NCBI GenBank assembly: GCA_047627915.1
Contig: JBLHTZ010000002.1
Span: forward strand, 61,888-125,887
Reading direction: 5' to 3'
From: NORP294 sp047627915
GTDB taxonomy: Bacteria > Bacteroidota > Bacteroidia > Flavobacteriales_E > Vicingaceae
DNA length: 64,000 nt
The notes beneath the pieces are model-generated. The model was not told the origin of the DNA, ran no database searches, and worked only from the letters and a program-made list of their open reading frames with translations. Shown piece by piece: positions 53,038 through 62,435 of this stretch (position 1 is its first letter; every line of letters begins with the position of its first letter). Made by a program: the position numbers and the translations under genes.

Positions 53038-53328
53038 CTAGCGTTTAGAAATTTTGTTTCGAGTAATTTGTCGCTGCATGGTACATTTAAATCGGCCAAC
53101 TTCGCCACTTCGTAAAAATGCATGTTTGGTTTTTCTTCCTTGCACTCTGGCTCTCCATTTCTTCCAATTTCTAAGCTTCATCTGATTTTTCATCAGCTGA
53201 ATTATTTCCTTTTCAGTTACGCCAAATTGAAATTTAATTGCTTCGAAAGGAGTACGGTCTTCCCATGCCATTTCAACTATTCGATCAACAGCTCGTTCAT
53301 CTAATTGGTGTTTTTCTATCACTTCCAT
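53038..53328 (-). CDS. DUF2805 / TIGR03643 family protein
   Basis: 96 aa. MEVIEKHQLDERAVDRIVEM, AWEDRTPFEAIKFQFGVTEK and WRARVQGRKTKH are the family signature. It looks like a small helical nucleic-acid-binding protein (helix-turn-helix-like, with a basic C-terminus). Its role is unknown. It starts from a clear ATG and ends 10 nt before the NUDIX frame. Confidence 0.9.
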   Translation of the reverse strand: MEVIEKHQLDERAVDRIVEMAWEDRTPFEAIKFQFGVTEKEIIQLMKNQMKLRNWKKWRARVQGRKTKHAFLRSGEVGRFKCTMQRQITRNKISKR

Positions 53329-53359
53329 AAAAAGGAAACAAGTAATAATGACAATGGTT

Positions 53360-54466
53360 TTACTTCCAATTCAAATTAACACTAATCGGGTGGTGATCCG
53401 AAAGCTCTTCAGGATGTGTTTCGTAATTGGAACTTTCTAAAGAAGTATCTGCAAAAATGTAATCAATTCGAAACGAAGGGAACTCTCCAATATAGGTTCG
53501 GCCTAATCCCGAACCACTGTTGATGTAGGTGTCTTTTAAATTGCCCTTTATGGTTTTGTAAGTATAAGATGTTGGGCTGTCATTAAAATCTCCGCAAACA
53601 AGAACAGGAAAAGGCGAATTTGAAATGCTACTTTCAATTAAATCCGCCTGCAACGAGCGTTTAACAAATCCATTTTTTACTTTTTCCAACAGGCTTAAGC
53701 TTTTATTGAAGAGGTTTGAATAGTCCTGCTCGTTTATGGTTTTCATGGTTTTGTAATCTCTCTTTCCGAGTTTAATCGATGCTAAATGGTTGTTGTAAAC
53801 TCTTAACGTTCTGCCATCAATCCTTACATCTGTATAAATTGAGGCATTGTCACCTTGGCTTTTAAAAGGAACCACTCCTCTATGTTCAATTGGAAATTTA
53901 GAGAAGGTGATTAAACCCCAGTTGTCTGTTTTTCGAAGAGTAGTGGTATAGTGCACATGGTAATTCTTGGCACTTAAAATTTTAACCAAAGTATCCAAGG
54001 TTTTAAACTCATAGTGCTGTAACTGCTCGTCGCGGTTATAAAACTCTTGAAGACATAAAATATCAGGATTTTCTTTTTCTAAGAAGTCGAATATTAAATT
54101 ACGAGTGCTTTTTTCTTTTGTCCACAAGTACAAGTCAAATACTCTAACATTAAAAGACATTACCTTAAAAGATTTATCGCTTAACTCATTTTTGCCAAAA
54201 TTGAACTGCAGGTATTTAGGAATCGTTTGATAACCGAAAGCAATCACGATTAGGGACACCAAAAACCAAATCTTGCCTCGGAACATCCAGTATACTGCAA
54301 AAATGAAGTTCAGTAACAGCAAGTAAGGCATGCCTAGGCCGAAAAAGGCTAAAGGCCAAATAGTAGCCGGACCAATAAGCGGGGAAATATAGCCAAGTAA
54401 TGCAGAGACTACGGCAACTAAGTTTGCACCAAATAATAAACGACTAGGGAGACCATTTTTTTTCAA
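53360..54466 (-). CDS. Endonuclease/exonuclease/phosphatase family membrane protein
   Basis: 368 aa. Three N-terminal hydrophobic helices (about 10-95) precede the EEP catalytic domain. MSFNVRVFD, ILCLQEFYN (catalytic Glu), VYNNHLASI, VLVCGDFNDSPTSYTY and ELSDHHPISV carry the metal and catalytic residues. It could act on nucleic acid, phospholipid or phosphoinositide-like substrates. The membrane anchor places the domain at the envelope; orientation is not certain. It lies downstream of ribBA, same strand, 40 nt gap. Confidence 0.92.
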   Translation of the reverse strand: MKKNGLPSRLLFGANLVAVVSALLGYISPLIGPATIWPLAFFGLGMPYLLLLNFIFAVYWMFRGKIWFLVSLIVIAFGYQTIPKYLQFNFGKNELSDKSFKVMSFNVRVFDLYLWTKEKSTRNLIFDFLEKENPDILCLQEFYNRDEQLQHYEFKTLDTLVKILSAKNYHVHYTTTLRKTDNWGLITFSKFPIEHRGVVPFKSQGDNASIYTDVRIDGRTLRVYNNHLASIKLGKRDYKTMKTINEQDYSNLFNKSLSLLEKVKNGFVKRSLQADLIESSISNSPFPVLVCGDFNDSPTSYTYKTIKGNLKDTYINSGSGLGRTYIGEFPSFRIDYIFADTSLESSNYETHPEELSDHHPISVNLNWK

Positions 54467-54506
54467 AGTAGCCGAAAATTAAGAATATATAAATCGAAAG
54501 GAGAGC

Positions 54507-55715
54507 TTAGTTGTTAAGTTTTAGAGAATGTCCCATTTTATCCTTCTTGGTTTTTAGGTAGGTAAGATTGTGTTCGTTCGATTCGATTTCCAGTGCTACA
54601 TTTTCTACGATCTCTAAACCATAGCCGATTAAACCAGTTCTTTTTTTAGGGTTGTTGGTCATCAATTTCATCTTACTAACACCTAAATCTCTTAAAATTT
54701 GGGCACCAATTCCGTAATCTCGATCATCCATGTTGAAGCCTAATTTTAGGTTAGCATCAACTGTATCGTAACCTTCTTCTTGTAGTTTATAAGCTTTTAA
54801 TTTATTCAATAAACCAATGCCACGTCCTTCTTGGTTCATGTAAACAATCACTCCTTTTCCTGCTGCTTCAATTGAGCGCATCGATTCTTGTAATTGCGGA
54901 CCACAATCACATCGACAAGATCCAAAAATGTCACCTGTCATGCAAGAAGAGTGAACTCTTACCAAAACAGGTTCATCCTTTTCCCATTCCCCTTTCACCA
55001 GTGCTAAATGCTCTTCGCCTGTAGTTGTTTGGGTGTAATGCACCATGTTGAAATTTCCATATTCCGTAGGTAACTTGATTTCTATTTCTCTTGTAACTAA
55101 AGTTTCATGTTTAATTCTATAAGCAATTAAATCCTTGATAGTAACTAGCTTTAGATTATGTTTTTTAGCAATTTTGATCAAGTCTGGAAGACGAGCCATC
55201 GTACCATCCTCATTCATAATTTCAACAATCACACCAGCTGGTTGCATGCCTGCTAACCTAGCAAAGTCAATTGCAGCTTCTGTATGACCTGCCCTTCTCA
55301 ATACGCCACCCTTTTTTGCCCTAAGTGGGAAAATATGACCGGGTTTACCCAACTCCTCAGGTCTGGTATCAGGATTAACCAATGCCAATACCGTCTTTGA
55401 GCGATCGCTTGCTGAAATACCAGTAGAAGTTCCGTAACCAATTAGGTCAATTGAAACAGTAAAAGGGGTTTCGTATGCTGCAGTATTTTGATCTACCATT
55501 AAGTTTAAACCTAGATCATCGCAACGTTCTTCCACTAAAGGAGCACAAATTAAACCACGCCCATGGGTTGCCATAAAGTTGATTACTTGAGGATTAACCT
55601 TCTCGGCGGCAATTAAAAAATCGCCTTCATTCTCACGATCTTCATCGTCAACTACGATGATAATCTCTCCGTTTTTTATGGCATCTATTGCCTCTTCTAT
55701 GGTATTCAAATCCAT
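54507..55715 (-). CDS. ribBA: Bifunctional riboflavin enzyme RibBA
   Basis: 402 aa. Residues about 1-205 are 3,4-dihydroxy-2-butanone-4-phosphate synthase (VVDDEDRENEGD, ATHGRGLICAPL, RRAGHTEAAIDF). The rest is GTP cyclohydrolase II with zinc cysteines in CMTGDIFGSCRCDCG and EGRGIGLLNKLKAY. It supplies both precursors for riboflavin. Both halves look catalytically complete. No FMN riboswitch is evident; the leader after the -7 box at 55732 is only about 15 nt. Confidence 0.97.
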   Translation of the reverse strand: MDLNTIEEAIDAIKNGEIIIVVDDEDRENEGDFLIAAEKVNPQVINFMATHGRGLICAPLVEERCDDLGLNLMVDQNTAAYETPFTVSIDLIGYGTSTGISASDRSKTVLALVNPDTRPEELGKPGHIFPLRAKKGGVLRRAGHTEAAIDFARLAGMQPAGVIVEIMNEDGTMARLPDLIKIAKKHNLKLVTIKDLIAYRIKHETLVTREIEIKLPTEYGNFNMVHYTQTTTGEEHLALVKGEWEKDEPVLVRVHSSCMTGDIFGSCRCDCGPQLQESMRSIEAAGKGVIVYMNQEGRGIGLLNKLKAYKLQEEGYDTVDANLKLGFNMDDRDYGIGAQILRDLGVSKMKLMTNNPKKRTGLIGYGLEIVENVALEIESNEHNLTYLKTKKDKMGHSLKLNN

Positions 55716-55731
55716 GTTTGATTGTTTTGTA

Positions 55732-55739
55732 CAAAGGTA
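55732..55739 (-). promoter_or_regulatory. ribBA: -7 box of the ribBA promoter
   Basis: TACCTTTG on the minus strand, 16 nt before the ATG. The short leader leaves no room for a riboswitch. Confidence 0.65.
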
Positions 55740-55861
55740 AACCGATGAAATAACATATGGTTGTAAAAAATGTGATATTTACTATAAAGTGTCTAAATCG
55801 AAATACTTTGCTATCTTCAATTCATTCGCTCGATCTTTCGAATACTCTAAATACTCCAAGT

Positions 55862-56092
55862 CTATTCATTTATTACAATTGAGGAATCATTTTTTAGTTC
55901 ATTTTCCAGCTCAGAGAGTTCTGCACTTACGTTCAATAGTTGTGCTTCGGTAGCTTCCAATTTTGTTTTCATTTGCTCTATCTCAACTTTGAAATTATCA
56001 TGCTCAGCATGATAATCTTTCTTTGTTTTTTCATTACAAGAGATGAATGCAGTGAACATAGCAAAGGCAAATACAATTTTTAGGTTCTTCAT
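55862..56092 (-). CDS. Small lipoprotein with coiled coil
   Basis: 76 aa. MKNLKIVFAFAMFTAFISCN is a lipoprotein signal (Cys 19). The rest is a single heptad-rich helix (FKVEIEQMKTKLEATEAQLL). It would be anchored in the envelope and oligomerise. Its ATG overlaps the stop of the patatin-like gene by 4 nt (ATGA), so it is coupled to it; its role is unknown. Confidence 0.85.
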   Translation of the reverse strand: MKNLKIVFAFAMFTAFISCNEKTKKDYHAEHDNFKVEIEQMKTKLEATEAQLLNVSAELSELENELKNDSSIVINE

Positions 56093-58296
56093 GGTTCTTT
56101 GGTTAAGAGGGTTTTGAGCTTTTTTTCTGTCTCTAAATTCTCTTTTAAAAATACAGAATTTAATATTTGTTGCTTTTCCTTTGAATTTAAATGCCAGCTT
56201 AAAGAAATATAATGGTCTTCACTTTTATTGAGGTTGTATTCTAAAACCTCTATTTTACCCTCATAATCTTCTTTTAAAAAGTGGAGTAATTCGTTATGAT
56301 TGTATTTTTGAACATTGAACCAATTGCCATATAAACTGCCAAACGGACTCATTAATTCGCTCAAAATACTTTGTGATTTGTTTTTAGTTTTATTTCTGGT
56401 GCTTAAACCATCTTTTATTTGCAACACAATAAGTTGAGAGGTGTTTTCTTCGAACCAATCCTTTAATTGATTGATGTAATTAATGGTGATCTTCATTCCG
56501 AAGTTGTCTTTTAAACCAGAATCAAAGACCTCAATTTTAGGATTGGTTGGTAAACTAACGGAAGGTAAAACGTAAGGAAATGAAGAGTTGGTTCGCAACA
56601 AAGTAGCATAATTCACTTTGTTGGGGTCGTTTTCAGAAAAAAAACTCTGAAAGTCAACATTTTCATTATTGTTGGTGCACAAAAACCGAAGTGGAAAGTT
56701 GGATACAACAAGCCTGCGACTGTCATTAATAATGGATGGAGTTAAAATAAGGCTAGGTGTTACAGCACTTAATTCATCTGCTCTATAATCGCCGAGACTT
56801 TTGACCAATACTGAATCCGTATTTTGGTGCAATTGCTTCTCAAAAATAAACCCTCTATCTTTCCAGTGAAGCTCTCCGTTTTGTTCAAATTTGTGACTTC
56901 TAATCAGTAGATCGTTCACAGCTAGGTTGAATATTACAGGGTTCAAAATATCCTTTCCCATATCCATCACTTTGTCCTCGGTGGGTAAGTTTTGGATGTA
57001 CAGCTCTCTGAAATAAGCTAAACCTATCATTCCTCCTGATGAACCTGTTCCTAAATTCATGTGCTTCATCAAGGCTCCTTCAGTTTGTTGATTCAAATGT
57101 TGCATGGCCAAATAGGACCACATGGAAGCACGAGATCCACCACCACTAGTTGCAACAAATACGGCAATTGGTTTTTCCTGTCCAGTTTGTTTCTTCCAAT
57201 TTTCAAGTCGTCTAATGGCCAAGTCGATATCTGCTTGTACCTCTTTTTTAGTGGGAGAGATGAAGCTTTTCGAATAATTGACAGGCTTTCCGTAGGTCAT
57301 TCCGTATGCTTTGCTTTCGAAATACTTGTTGTCATTTTTGGTAAGTTGATTAAGTCCAAAAAGGGCTATAATGATGATGACTAAGGTCCACCCTTTGGTC
57401 CACGAACGTATTGCGGAACTAAGCATCAATAATACGGTCAGCAATAAAATGATACTTGCTCCTGCTGGAATAACAAGTACCTCAAAGCCTCGAAATGCAC
57501 CTAAAATTAAAATCGATCCGACTACTGAAAGTTGAAATAATGAAGCGTTTACGTGGTTTTGACGAAACACTTGTGAAAGCATGGTTTGATCGTAATGAGA
57601 TGCGGGCCTAGTTGCTTTTATTCGAAATTTTGCATTCAAATAGCTTTCAATGCGCCAAGTTTTTCCTCCGTCGTCTTTGTACCAAAGTTGATTCTTTTTT
57701 TCGAGCAGAGAATTGGTAGGCTCCTCTTCATTTCCTCCCAATGCCAAAACTTTGGCAATCTCCTTACCGAAAAGTTTTTCAAAGTCTTTGTTTGTTGCTA
57801 AAAAGTACATCGATGAACTTGCAGTAAATAGAATGTAACCGGTTAGAAAACCTACTATTCGAAATAAAATTTCAACGGTTGTAAAGTCTTCGTTTTCTTG
57901 TAAGAAATTGAATGTAAGGTATGAGTAACTTGCAATAAACAAGGTTGGTAACAATGCATTATTCAAGGAATATTTGAAAAAAGGTTTCGAAAGTGTTGCC
58001 AAAAATGGGAACCGAAAACCATTCATGATATAACTGGAAAGATTAAAGGCCGTTACAAACCCCCCAATTGCAAAACCAACGATAAAGTAGCTAGCAAAGC
58101 TTAATTCTCCTAAATATTCAGGAGCTAGAAAGAGGTACGGGATGCCATACTTTAAACCCAGCTTTCCAAAAATGGTTAAAAACAACATAATCCAAAAGAA
58201 AAGCAATTGCTGATTCTTTTTGATATGAACAAAAAACAACTGAATAGGAAAGAAGTAAATCAGCTTTATAAAGAAAGAAGATGACGATTTACTCAT
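56089..58296 (-). CDS. Patatin-like phospholipase fused to membrane domain
   Basis: 735 aa. About eight hydrophobic helices fill the first 330 residues. A patatin-type hydrolase domain follows: FVATSGGGSRASMWSYLAM (oxyanion loop), GTGSSGGMIGLAYF (GxSxG nucleophile Ser), and VFDSGLKDNFGM carrying the catalytic Asp. It should hydrolyse acyl esters of lipids at the membrane. It begins 9 nt after the ftcD stop, so it may be read with the histidine-degradation operon, although functionally unrelated. Confidence 0.88.
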   Translation of the reverse strand: MSKSSSSFFIKLIYFFPIQLFFVHIKKNQQLLFFWIMLFLTIFGKLGLKYGIPYLFLAPEYLGELSFASYFIVGFAIGGFVTAFNLSSYIMNGFRFPFLATLSKPFFKYSLNNALLPTLFIASYSYLTFNFLQENEDFTTVEILFRIVGFLTGYILFTASSSMYFLATNKDFEKLFGKEIAKVLALGGNEEEPTNSLLEKKNQLWYKDDGGKTWRIESYLNAKFRIKATRPASHYDQTMLSQVFRQNHVNASLFQLSVVGSILILGAFRGFEVLVIPAGASIILLLTVLLMLSSAIRSWTKGWTLVIIIIALFGLNQLTKNDNKYFESKAYGMTYGKPVNYSKSFISPTKKEVQADIDLAIRRLENWKKQTGQEKPIAVFVATSGGGSRASMWSYLAMQHLNQQTEGALMKHMNLGTGSSGGMIGLAYFRELYIQNLPTEDKVMDMGKDILNPVIFNLAVNDLLIRSHKFEQNGELHWKDRGFIFEKQLHQNTDSVLVKSLGDYRADELSAVTPSLILTPSIINDSRRLVVSNFPLRFLCTNNNENVDFQSFFSENDPNKVNYATLLRTNSSFPYVLPSVSLPTNPKIEVFDSGLKDNFGMKITINYINQLKDWFEENTSQLIVLQIKDGLSTRNKTKNKSQSILSELMSPFGSLYGNWFNVQKYNHNELLHFLKEDYEGKIEVLEYNLNKSEDHYISLSWHLNSKEKQQILNSVFLKENLETEKKLKTLLTKEP

Positions 58297-58305
58297 ACGT
58301 GAAAA

Positions 58306-59301
58306 TTATGCATTCATTACATACTCCAATATACGTAAATTAGGTTCAAAAGGTAATAAGTTTGACAATCCTAACTTATTAACGGCTAACTGGATGTATT
58401 CTTGTTCTGGCATCGTTTGATTCTTGGCATAAAGCTCTCCCGTTTCTAGTAATGAGCTCTTTGGCAGTAAACCAATCAATTCGGAACCGGTGACTCGAAC
58501 TCCATATTTTTCAGCTAGTAGCTTTGTGGTTTCAAAGACTTCATACAAGCTAGTGATTTTGTAATCGGTTAAATTGATAGAAACTTGAGCGATGTTGAAA
58601 TCTTTAATGTACCAGCCGATGGCTTTTACTTTTTGGAGTTTACCGGGCCGGTAAATCATCCTGCCACTTTCCTTTCCTATTGGGCGACCTAATTCTCTTA
58701 AGTCATAAGCAATATCTTGCGCAATTTTAGCATCTTTTGTGTTGAGGTTGATGTTGTAAGCCACTAAGAAGTTTCTCGCACCCATTACGGTTCCGCCTGT
58801 TGTAGCGTTGAACTTCCCAAAATCTGGCAACCAACTTTTAGTTGTTATCCTATTTTGCAATTGTTCGTAATCACCAACTCTATGTCTGGCTAAGTTTCTT
58901 CTATCATCGCTCTTTGCAGATTGTTCGTATAAAAAGACAGGAATATCTAAATCATTGGACACCTTTTCAGCAAAATAATTGACCTTGGCTACTAATTCAT
59001 TCATTGTAATTCCTGAAATGGGTACAAAAGGACAAACGTCGCAAGCACCAATTCTGGGGTGTTCTCCTTGTTGAATTCGCATGTCAATGGATTTGGATGC
59101 AACCTGAATGGCTTTGTAGGTGGCCTCAAAAACAGCATCAACTTCCCCAGCATAGGTAAAAACGGTTCTATTTGCTGCCACTCCAGAATCTTGATGCAAT
59201 AGTTTTAATCCTTTAACAGATTGAATTGCTTTTGCAATCTCACGCAGAGTTTCAATTTTTGAACCCTCAGAGAAATTGGGAATACATTCTATGATTGGCA
59301 T
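58306..59301 (-). CDS. ftcD: Glutamate formimidoyltransferase
   Basis: 331 aa, the single-domain transferase without cyclodeaminase. MPIIECIPNFSEGSKIETLR, FTYAGEVDAVFEATYKA, QGEHPRIGACDVCPFVPI and ARNFLVAYNINLNT are diagnostic. It transfers the formimino group from formiminoglutamate to tetrahydrofolate. It follows the arginase-family formimidoylglutamase (the ATG overlaps its stop) in hutI-hutG-ftcD. Two alternative fates for the same intermediate are thus encoded side by side. Confidence 0.95.
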   Translation of the reverse strand: MPIIECIPNFSEGSKIETLREIAKAIQSVKGLKLLHQDSGVAANRTVFTYAGEVDAVFEATYKAIQVASKSIDMRIQQGEHPRIGACDVCPFVPISGITMNELVAKVNYFAEKVSNDLDIPVFLYEQSAKSDDRRNLARHRVGDYEQLQNRITTKSWLPDFGKFNATTGGTVMGARNFLVAYNINLNTKDAKIAQDIAYDLRELGRPIGKESGRMIYRPGKLQKVKAIGWYIKDFNIAQVSINLTDYKITSLYEVFETTKLLAEKYGVRVTGSELIGLLPKSSLLETGELYAKNQTMPEQEYIQLAVNKLGLSNLLPFEPNLRILEYVMNA

Positions 59302-60311
59302 TAGCCTTTTTTTGATTTAATAAAATCACTCACCAAATAGCTCAGCATTTTTCCTATTTGCGGAGCGGAGTCTTCAATCAAAGAAGGAGCTGCTTCTGGT
59401 AGGTGTAAATAACTAGCGTTTGGTAACCGTGCAGCACGATGAACATATTGACGTGCTTGCAATCCACTAACACCGCTTGGAGTTTGTGCCGATGAGGGAA
59501 AGTTTTCAATGGCATCGCAATCTAGCTCTACGCCAAAAGGCTCTGCTCCAACAAACGATAAACTGATGTCAATCGCATCTACGTAATTAATTTCTTCGCG
59601 AATGAAAATAGCCTCGAAGGTGGAGTAATCAACCAGGTCTAGCTCCATTCTGTCAATCATTTCTTGTGAGTTGTAGTTCTCATGGAGTGCCACAATCGAA
59701 TATTTTTCTAAATACCCTTCTTTTTTTGCATAGGAAAAGCCGTTTCCTGAATGTCGCCCTTCTAAGGCTCTATAATCAGCATGAGGGTCTAAATTAATGC
59801 AATTGACTGGACGATTTAAGGCCGTTGATGTTCCTTTTAATAATCCATATGAATTGTTGTGCCCTCCTCCTATAACGATAGGTGTTTTACCAGCCTTTAT
59901 AATTAATTCGATAAGTGCCGAAACAGAATGGTCAATAATTCCAACCACCTCTCTAAGACGTTTTAAACTGCCAAACTCATAGCCCTCAATCGTCCTAAAA
60001 TCAAATGAACCTAAAAGCAATATGTCAGAGCCTTTTAGTCGATTGGTTTCTTGTAAATTGATAAATTTTGGCAAGAAGGCTTTCCAAGCGGATTCAGCTC
60101 CACCTCGTCCAGAATTCGCCCTTGGTCCAACATCTTCAGGAATTCCAATTACAACAAATTGGGCTGGGCAATTTTCAAATGATTCACCCAAAAAATCGCT
60201 GCCTGCAAACATGCTTTCTCCAATCTTTTTTTCACCTTCTCGTTGCGAACAGATTTTCCAAATGTCTTCTGCTTGAAATAAATCAAGCTTGAGATTAGAT
60301 TTTTCTTCCAT
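59301..60311 (-). CDS. hutG: Formimidoylglutamase (arginase/ureohydrolase family)
   Basis: 336 aa. Manganese ligands appear in VIGGGHNNSYG, NLDPHADYRALEG and GVELDCDAIEN, as in the ureohydrolase fold. The context between hutI and ftcD supports formiminoglutamate hydrolysis to glutamate and formamide. The first conserved block VVIGIPEDVGPRANSGRGGA is also typical. Its start overlaps the end of hutI by 17 nt. Confidence 0.9.
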   Translation of the reverse strand: MEEKSNLKLDLFQAEDIWKICSQREGEKKIGESMFAGSDFLGESFENCPAQFVVIGIPEDVGPRANSGRGGAESAWKAFLPKFINLQETNRLKGSDILLLGSFDFRTIEGYEFGSLKRLREVVGIIDHSVSALIELIIKAGKTPIVIGGGHNNSYGLLKGTSTALNRPVNCINLDPHADYRALEGRHSGNGFSYAKKEGYLEKYSIVALHENYNSQEMIDRMELDLVDYSTFEAIFIREEINYVDAIDISLSFVGAEPFGVELDCDAIENFPSSAQTPSGVSGLQARQYVHRAARLPNASYLHLPEAAPSLIEDSAPQIGKMLSYLVSDFIKSKKG

Positions 60312-61518
60312 TTATAATGACTTGATCAATTGCATCTTTTCCGAATGAATATGGAATATAGGCAGCTGAATTGATTGGTTTGGTTATTATGAAGTTCGCC
60401 TTTTTTCCAATAGTAATACTCCCGTATTCATTTTCTAGTTCCATTGCAAATGCACCATTAATGGTAGCGGCATTAATGGCTTCTTCCGGAGTCATTTTTA
60501 GCTTAACACAAGCTAAAGAAACGACAAAATTCATATTGCCGGATGGCGAAGAACCAGGATTGTAATCTGAAGCTAATGCCACAGCAACGCCTTCATCTAT
60601 CAATTTTCTTCCTGGCTGATAAGGGTCACTTAAAAAAAACGGGGCTGAGGGTAATAAGGTTGCAATGGTTTCAGAATTCTTCAGGCATTCAATCTCTTCA
60701 TCGTTTACAACCTCCAAATGATCAACTGATAAAGCATTGTGTTCGACACAAAGTTCAACTCCACCCATGCAATTGAATTGATTGGTGTGAACTTTAGCTT
60801 TTAAACCATATTTTGCTCCTGCTTTTATAATTTGTTCTGTTTCAGCTACAGAAAAAGCCACTTTTTCACAGAAGGCGTCAATGTAATCTGCCAAACCTTC
60901 TTTGGCAATTTGAGGTAACATTTCATTCACAATTAAATCGATATAACCTTGATGGTTGTCCTTATACTCAGAAGGGTAGGAGTGTGCCCCTAAAAAGTTA
61001 GCCTTTATTGGAATTGGACTCTTTTCTTTTAACCGTTTAATTACACGAAGCATTTTTAATTCACCTTCTACGGAGAGACCATAACCACTTTTAATTTCAA
61101 TGGCTCCTGTTCCCATTTTTATCACCTCATTCAATCGTTCCCAAGCAGACTCAAAAAGATCATCTTCAGAAGTGTTTTGTAGTTTTTTTGCTGAATTTAA
61201 AATTCCTCCACCAGCTTCAGCAATTTCTTGATAGCTTTTTCCTTTCAATCGCATTTCAAACTCTTCTTCTCTGCTTGTAGCAAACACTAAATGGGTGTGT
61301 GAATCGCACCAAGTGGGCAGTACCATTCTTCCGGAAGCATCAATAGTGTTGCCGTCAAAAATTGGGCAAGAATCCATGTTTCCGAAATCTTTAATAGTTT
61401 CATGTTCAATTAACAGCCAAGCATTCTGTATGCTTTTCAATTCTGACATGCTTTTCCCACGAAGGGCTTTTACAGGAGCGCTAGTTTGGAGAAGCGATTT
61501 GATATTCTTTATTAGCAT
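60295..61518 (-). CDS. hutI: Imidazolonepropionase
   Basis: 407 aa amidohydrolase. Metal ligands occur in WCDSHTHLVFA and in AKVHTNQFNCMGG. IEIKSGYGLSVEGELKML and VALASDYNPGSSPSGNMNF are conserved. It opens imidazolonepropionate to formiminoglutamate in histidine degradation. It heads the operon hutI-hutG-ftcD; hutH and hutU are not in this window. A -7 box lies 19 nt before the ATG, next to the yebC terminator. Confidence 0.96.
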   Translation of the reverse strand: MLIKNIKSLLQTSAPVKALRGKSMSELKSIQNAWLLIEHETIKDFGNMDSCPIFDGNTIDASGRMVLPTWCDSHTHLVFATSREEEFEMRLKGKSYQEIAEAGGGILNSAKKLQNTSEDDLFESAWERLNEVIKMGTGAIEIKSGYGLSVEGELKMLRVIKRLKEKSPIPIKANFLGAHSYPSEYKDNHQGYIDLIVNEMLPQIAKEGLADYIDAFCEKVAFSVAETEQIIKAGAKYGLKAKVHTNQFNCMGGVELCVEHNALSVDHLEVVNDEEIECLKNSETIATLLPSAPFFLSDPYQPGRKLIDEGVAVALASDYNPGSSPSGNMNFVVSLACVKLKMTPEEAINAATINGAFAMELENEYGSITIGKKANFIITKPINSAAYIPYSFGKDAIDQVIINGRKI

Positions 61519-61537
61519 GGGTAATTTTGTATTTGTT

Positions 61538-61545
61538 CAAACTTA
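61538..61545 (-). promoter_or_regulatory. hutI: -7 box of the hut operon
   Basis: TAAGTTTG on the minus strand, 19 nt before the hutI ATG. Confidence 0.6.
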
Positions 61546-61562
61546 CAAAATGGAAGATAAAA

Positions 61563-61584
61563 AAAGCCACGTGTAAGTGGCTTT
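61563..61584 (-). terminator. Intrinsic terminator of yebC
   Basis: AAAGCCAC/GTGGCTTT with a GTGTAA loop, followed on the minus strand by a T-run, 6 nt past the yebC stop. It separates yebC from the hut operon. Confidence 0.88.
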
Positions 61585-61589
61585 AATTT

Positions 61590-62300
61590 TTAAGCAATGT
61601 TGGTGTAAACTGCTTGAACATCGTCGTTATCTTCAAGCTTGTCCAACATTTTATCAATGTCTTTCATCTGCTCTTCGTCGAACTCAACGGGTGATGTTGG
61701 AAAACGTTGTAAGTCTGCTTTAGTTATTTCAATTCCTCTTTCTTCGAATGCCGTTGTAAGCGTTCCAAAATCAGTCCAAGCTGCATAGGCATAGGCAGTA
61801 GTTTCGTCCACTTCAATTTCTTCTAAACCGGCATCAATTAATTCCAATTCTAATTCTTCTGGGTCTAATCCCTCGGTTAATTCAAATTCAATAACTGCTC
61901 TTCTAGTAAACATGTACTCTAAAGATCCGGTTGGCACAGTAGCTCCTCCTGCTTTATTAAAGTACGATTTTATGTCAGCTACAGTTCTTGTCGTGTTATC
62001 AGTTGCACACTCTATAAATACCTGGACACCGTGGGGACCTTTTCCTTCATAATTTACTTCCTCAAATGCAGCAAGATCTTTTGCTTCGGCTCTTTTAATG
62101 GCATTGTCAATGTTGTCCTTGGGCATGTTTTCGCCCTTTGCATTTTGAATGGCAGTTCTCAAAGCGGCATTGGTTTCAGGATCCATTCCACCTTCTTTTG
62201 CAGCCAGTGTAATTTTCTTCGCCAGCTTCGGAAACACCTTCGACATTTTGTCCCATCGTTTCTCTTTAGCAGCTCTTCGGTATTCAAACGCTCTTCCCAT
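61590..62300 (-). CDS. YebC/PmpR-family regulator
   Basis: 236 aa. MGRAFEYRRAAKEKRWDKMS, NAALRTAIQNAKGENMPKDN, NYEGKGPHGVQVFIECATDN and SYFNKAGGATVPTGSLEYMF are the TACO1/YebC signature. Members act in translation of difficult sequences or in transcriptional control; which applies here cannot be told. It is monocistronic with its own promoter and terminator. Confidence 0.95.
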   Translation of the reverse strand: MGRAFEYRRAAKEKRWDKMSKVFPKLAKKITLAAKEGGMDPETNAALRTAIQNAKGENMPKDNIDNAIKRAEAKDLAAFEEVNYEGKGPHGVQVFIECATDNTTRTVADIKSYFNKAGGATVPTGSLEYMFTRRAVIEFELTEGLDPEELELELIDAGLEEIEVDETTAYAYAAWTDFGTLTTAFEERGIEITKADLQRFPTSPVEFDEEQMKDIDKMLDKLEDNDDVQAVYTNIA

Positions 62301-62335
62301 AATTTCACTTAATTAAATTGAATTGTAAATTAACT

Positions 62336-62343
62336 CAAACTTA
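62336..62343 (-). promoter_or_regulatory. -7 box of yebC
   Basis: TAAGTTTG on the minus strand, 35 nt before the ATG at 62300. Confidence 0.5.
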
Positions 62344-62422
62344 TTCTTTTAGTAAAATCATTTTTAATATAAATAGCTTGTGAATTGTAGTCTAAGGAGC
62401 TCGTTAAGCCAGTCAAAAAAGC

Positions 62423-62430
62423 TATTTTTG
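62423..62430 (+). promoter_or_regulatory. aroC: -7 box immediately before aroC
   Basis: TATTTTTG ends 5 nt before the ATG at 62436, implying that transcription begins at or beside the start codon. Confidence 0.55.
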
Positions 62431-62435
62431 TTTCC

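Noticed and set aside
54466..55860. FMN riboswitch upstream of ribBA
   Set aside because: The distance between the -7 box and the ATG is about 16 nt; no conserved riboswitch core is present.
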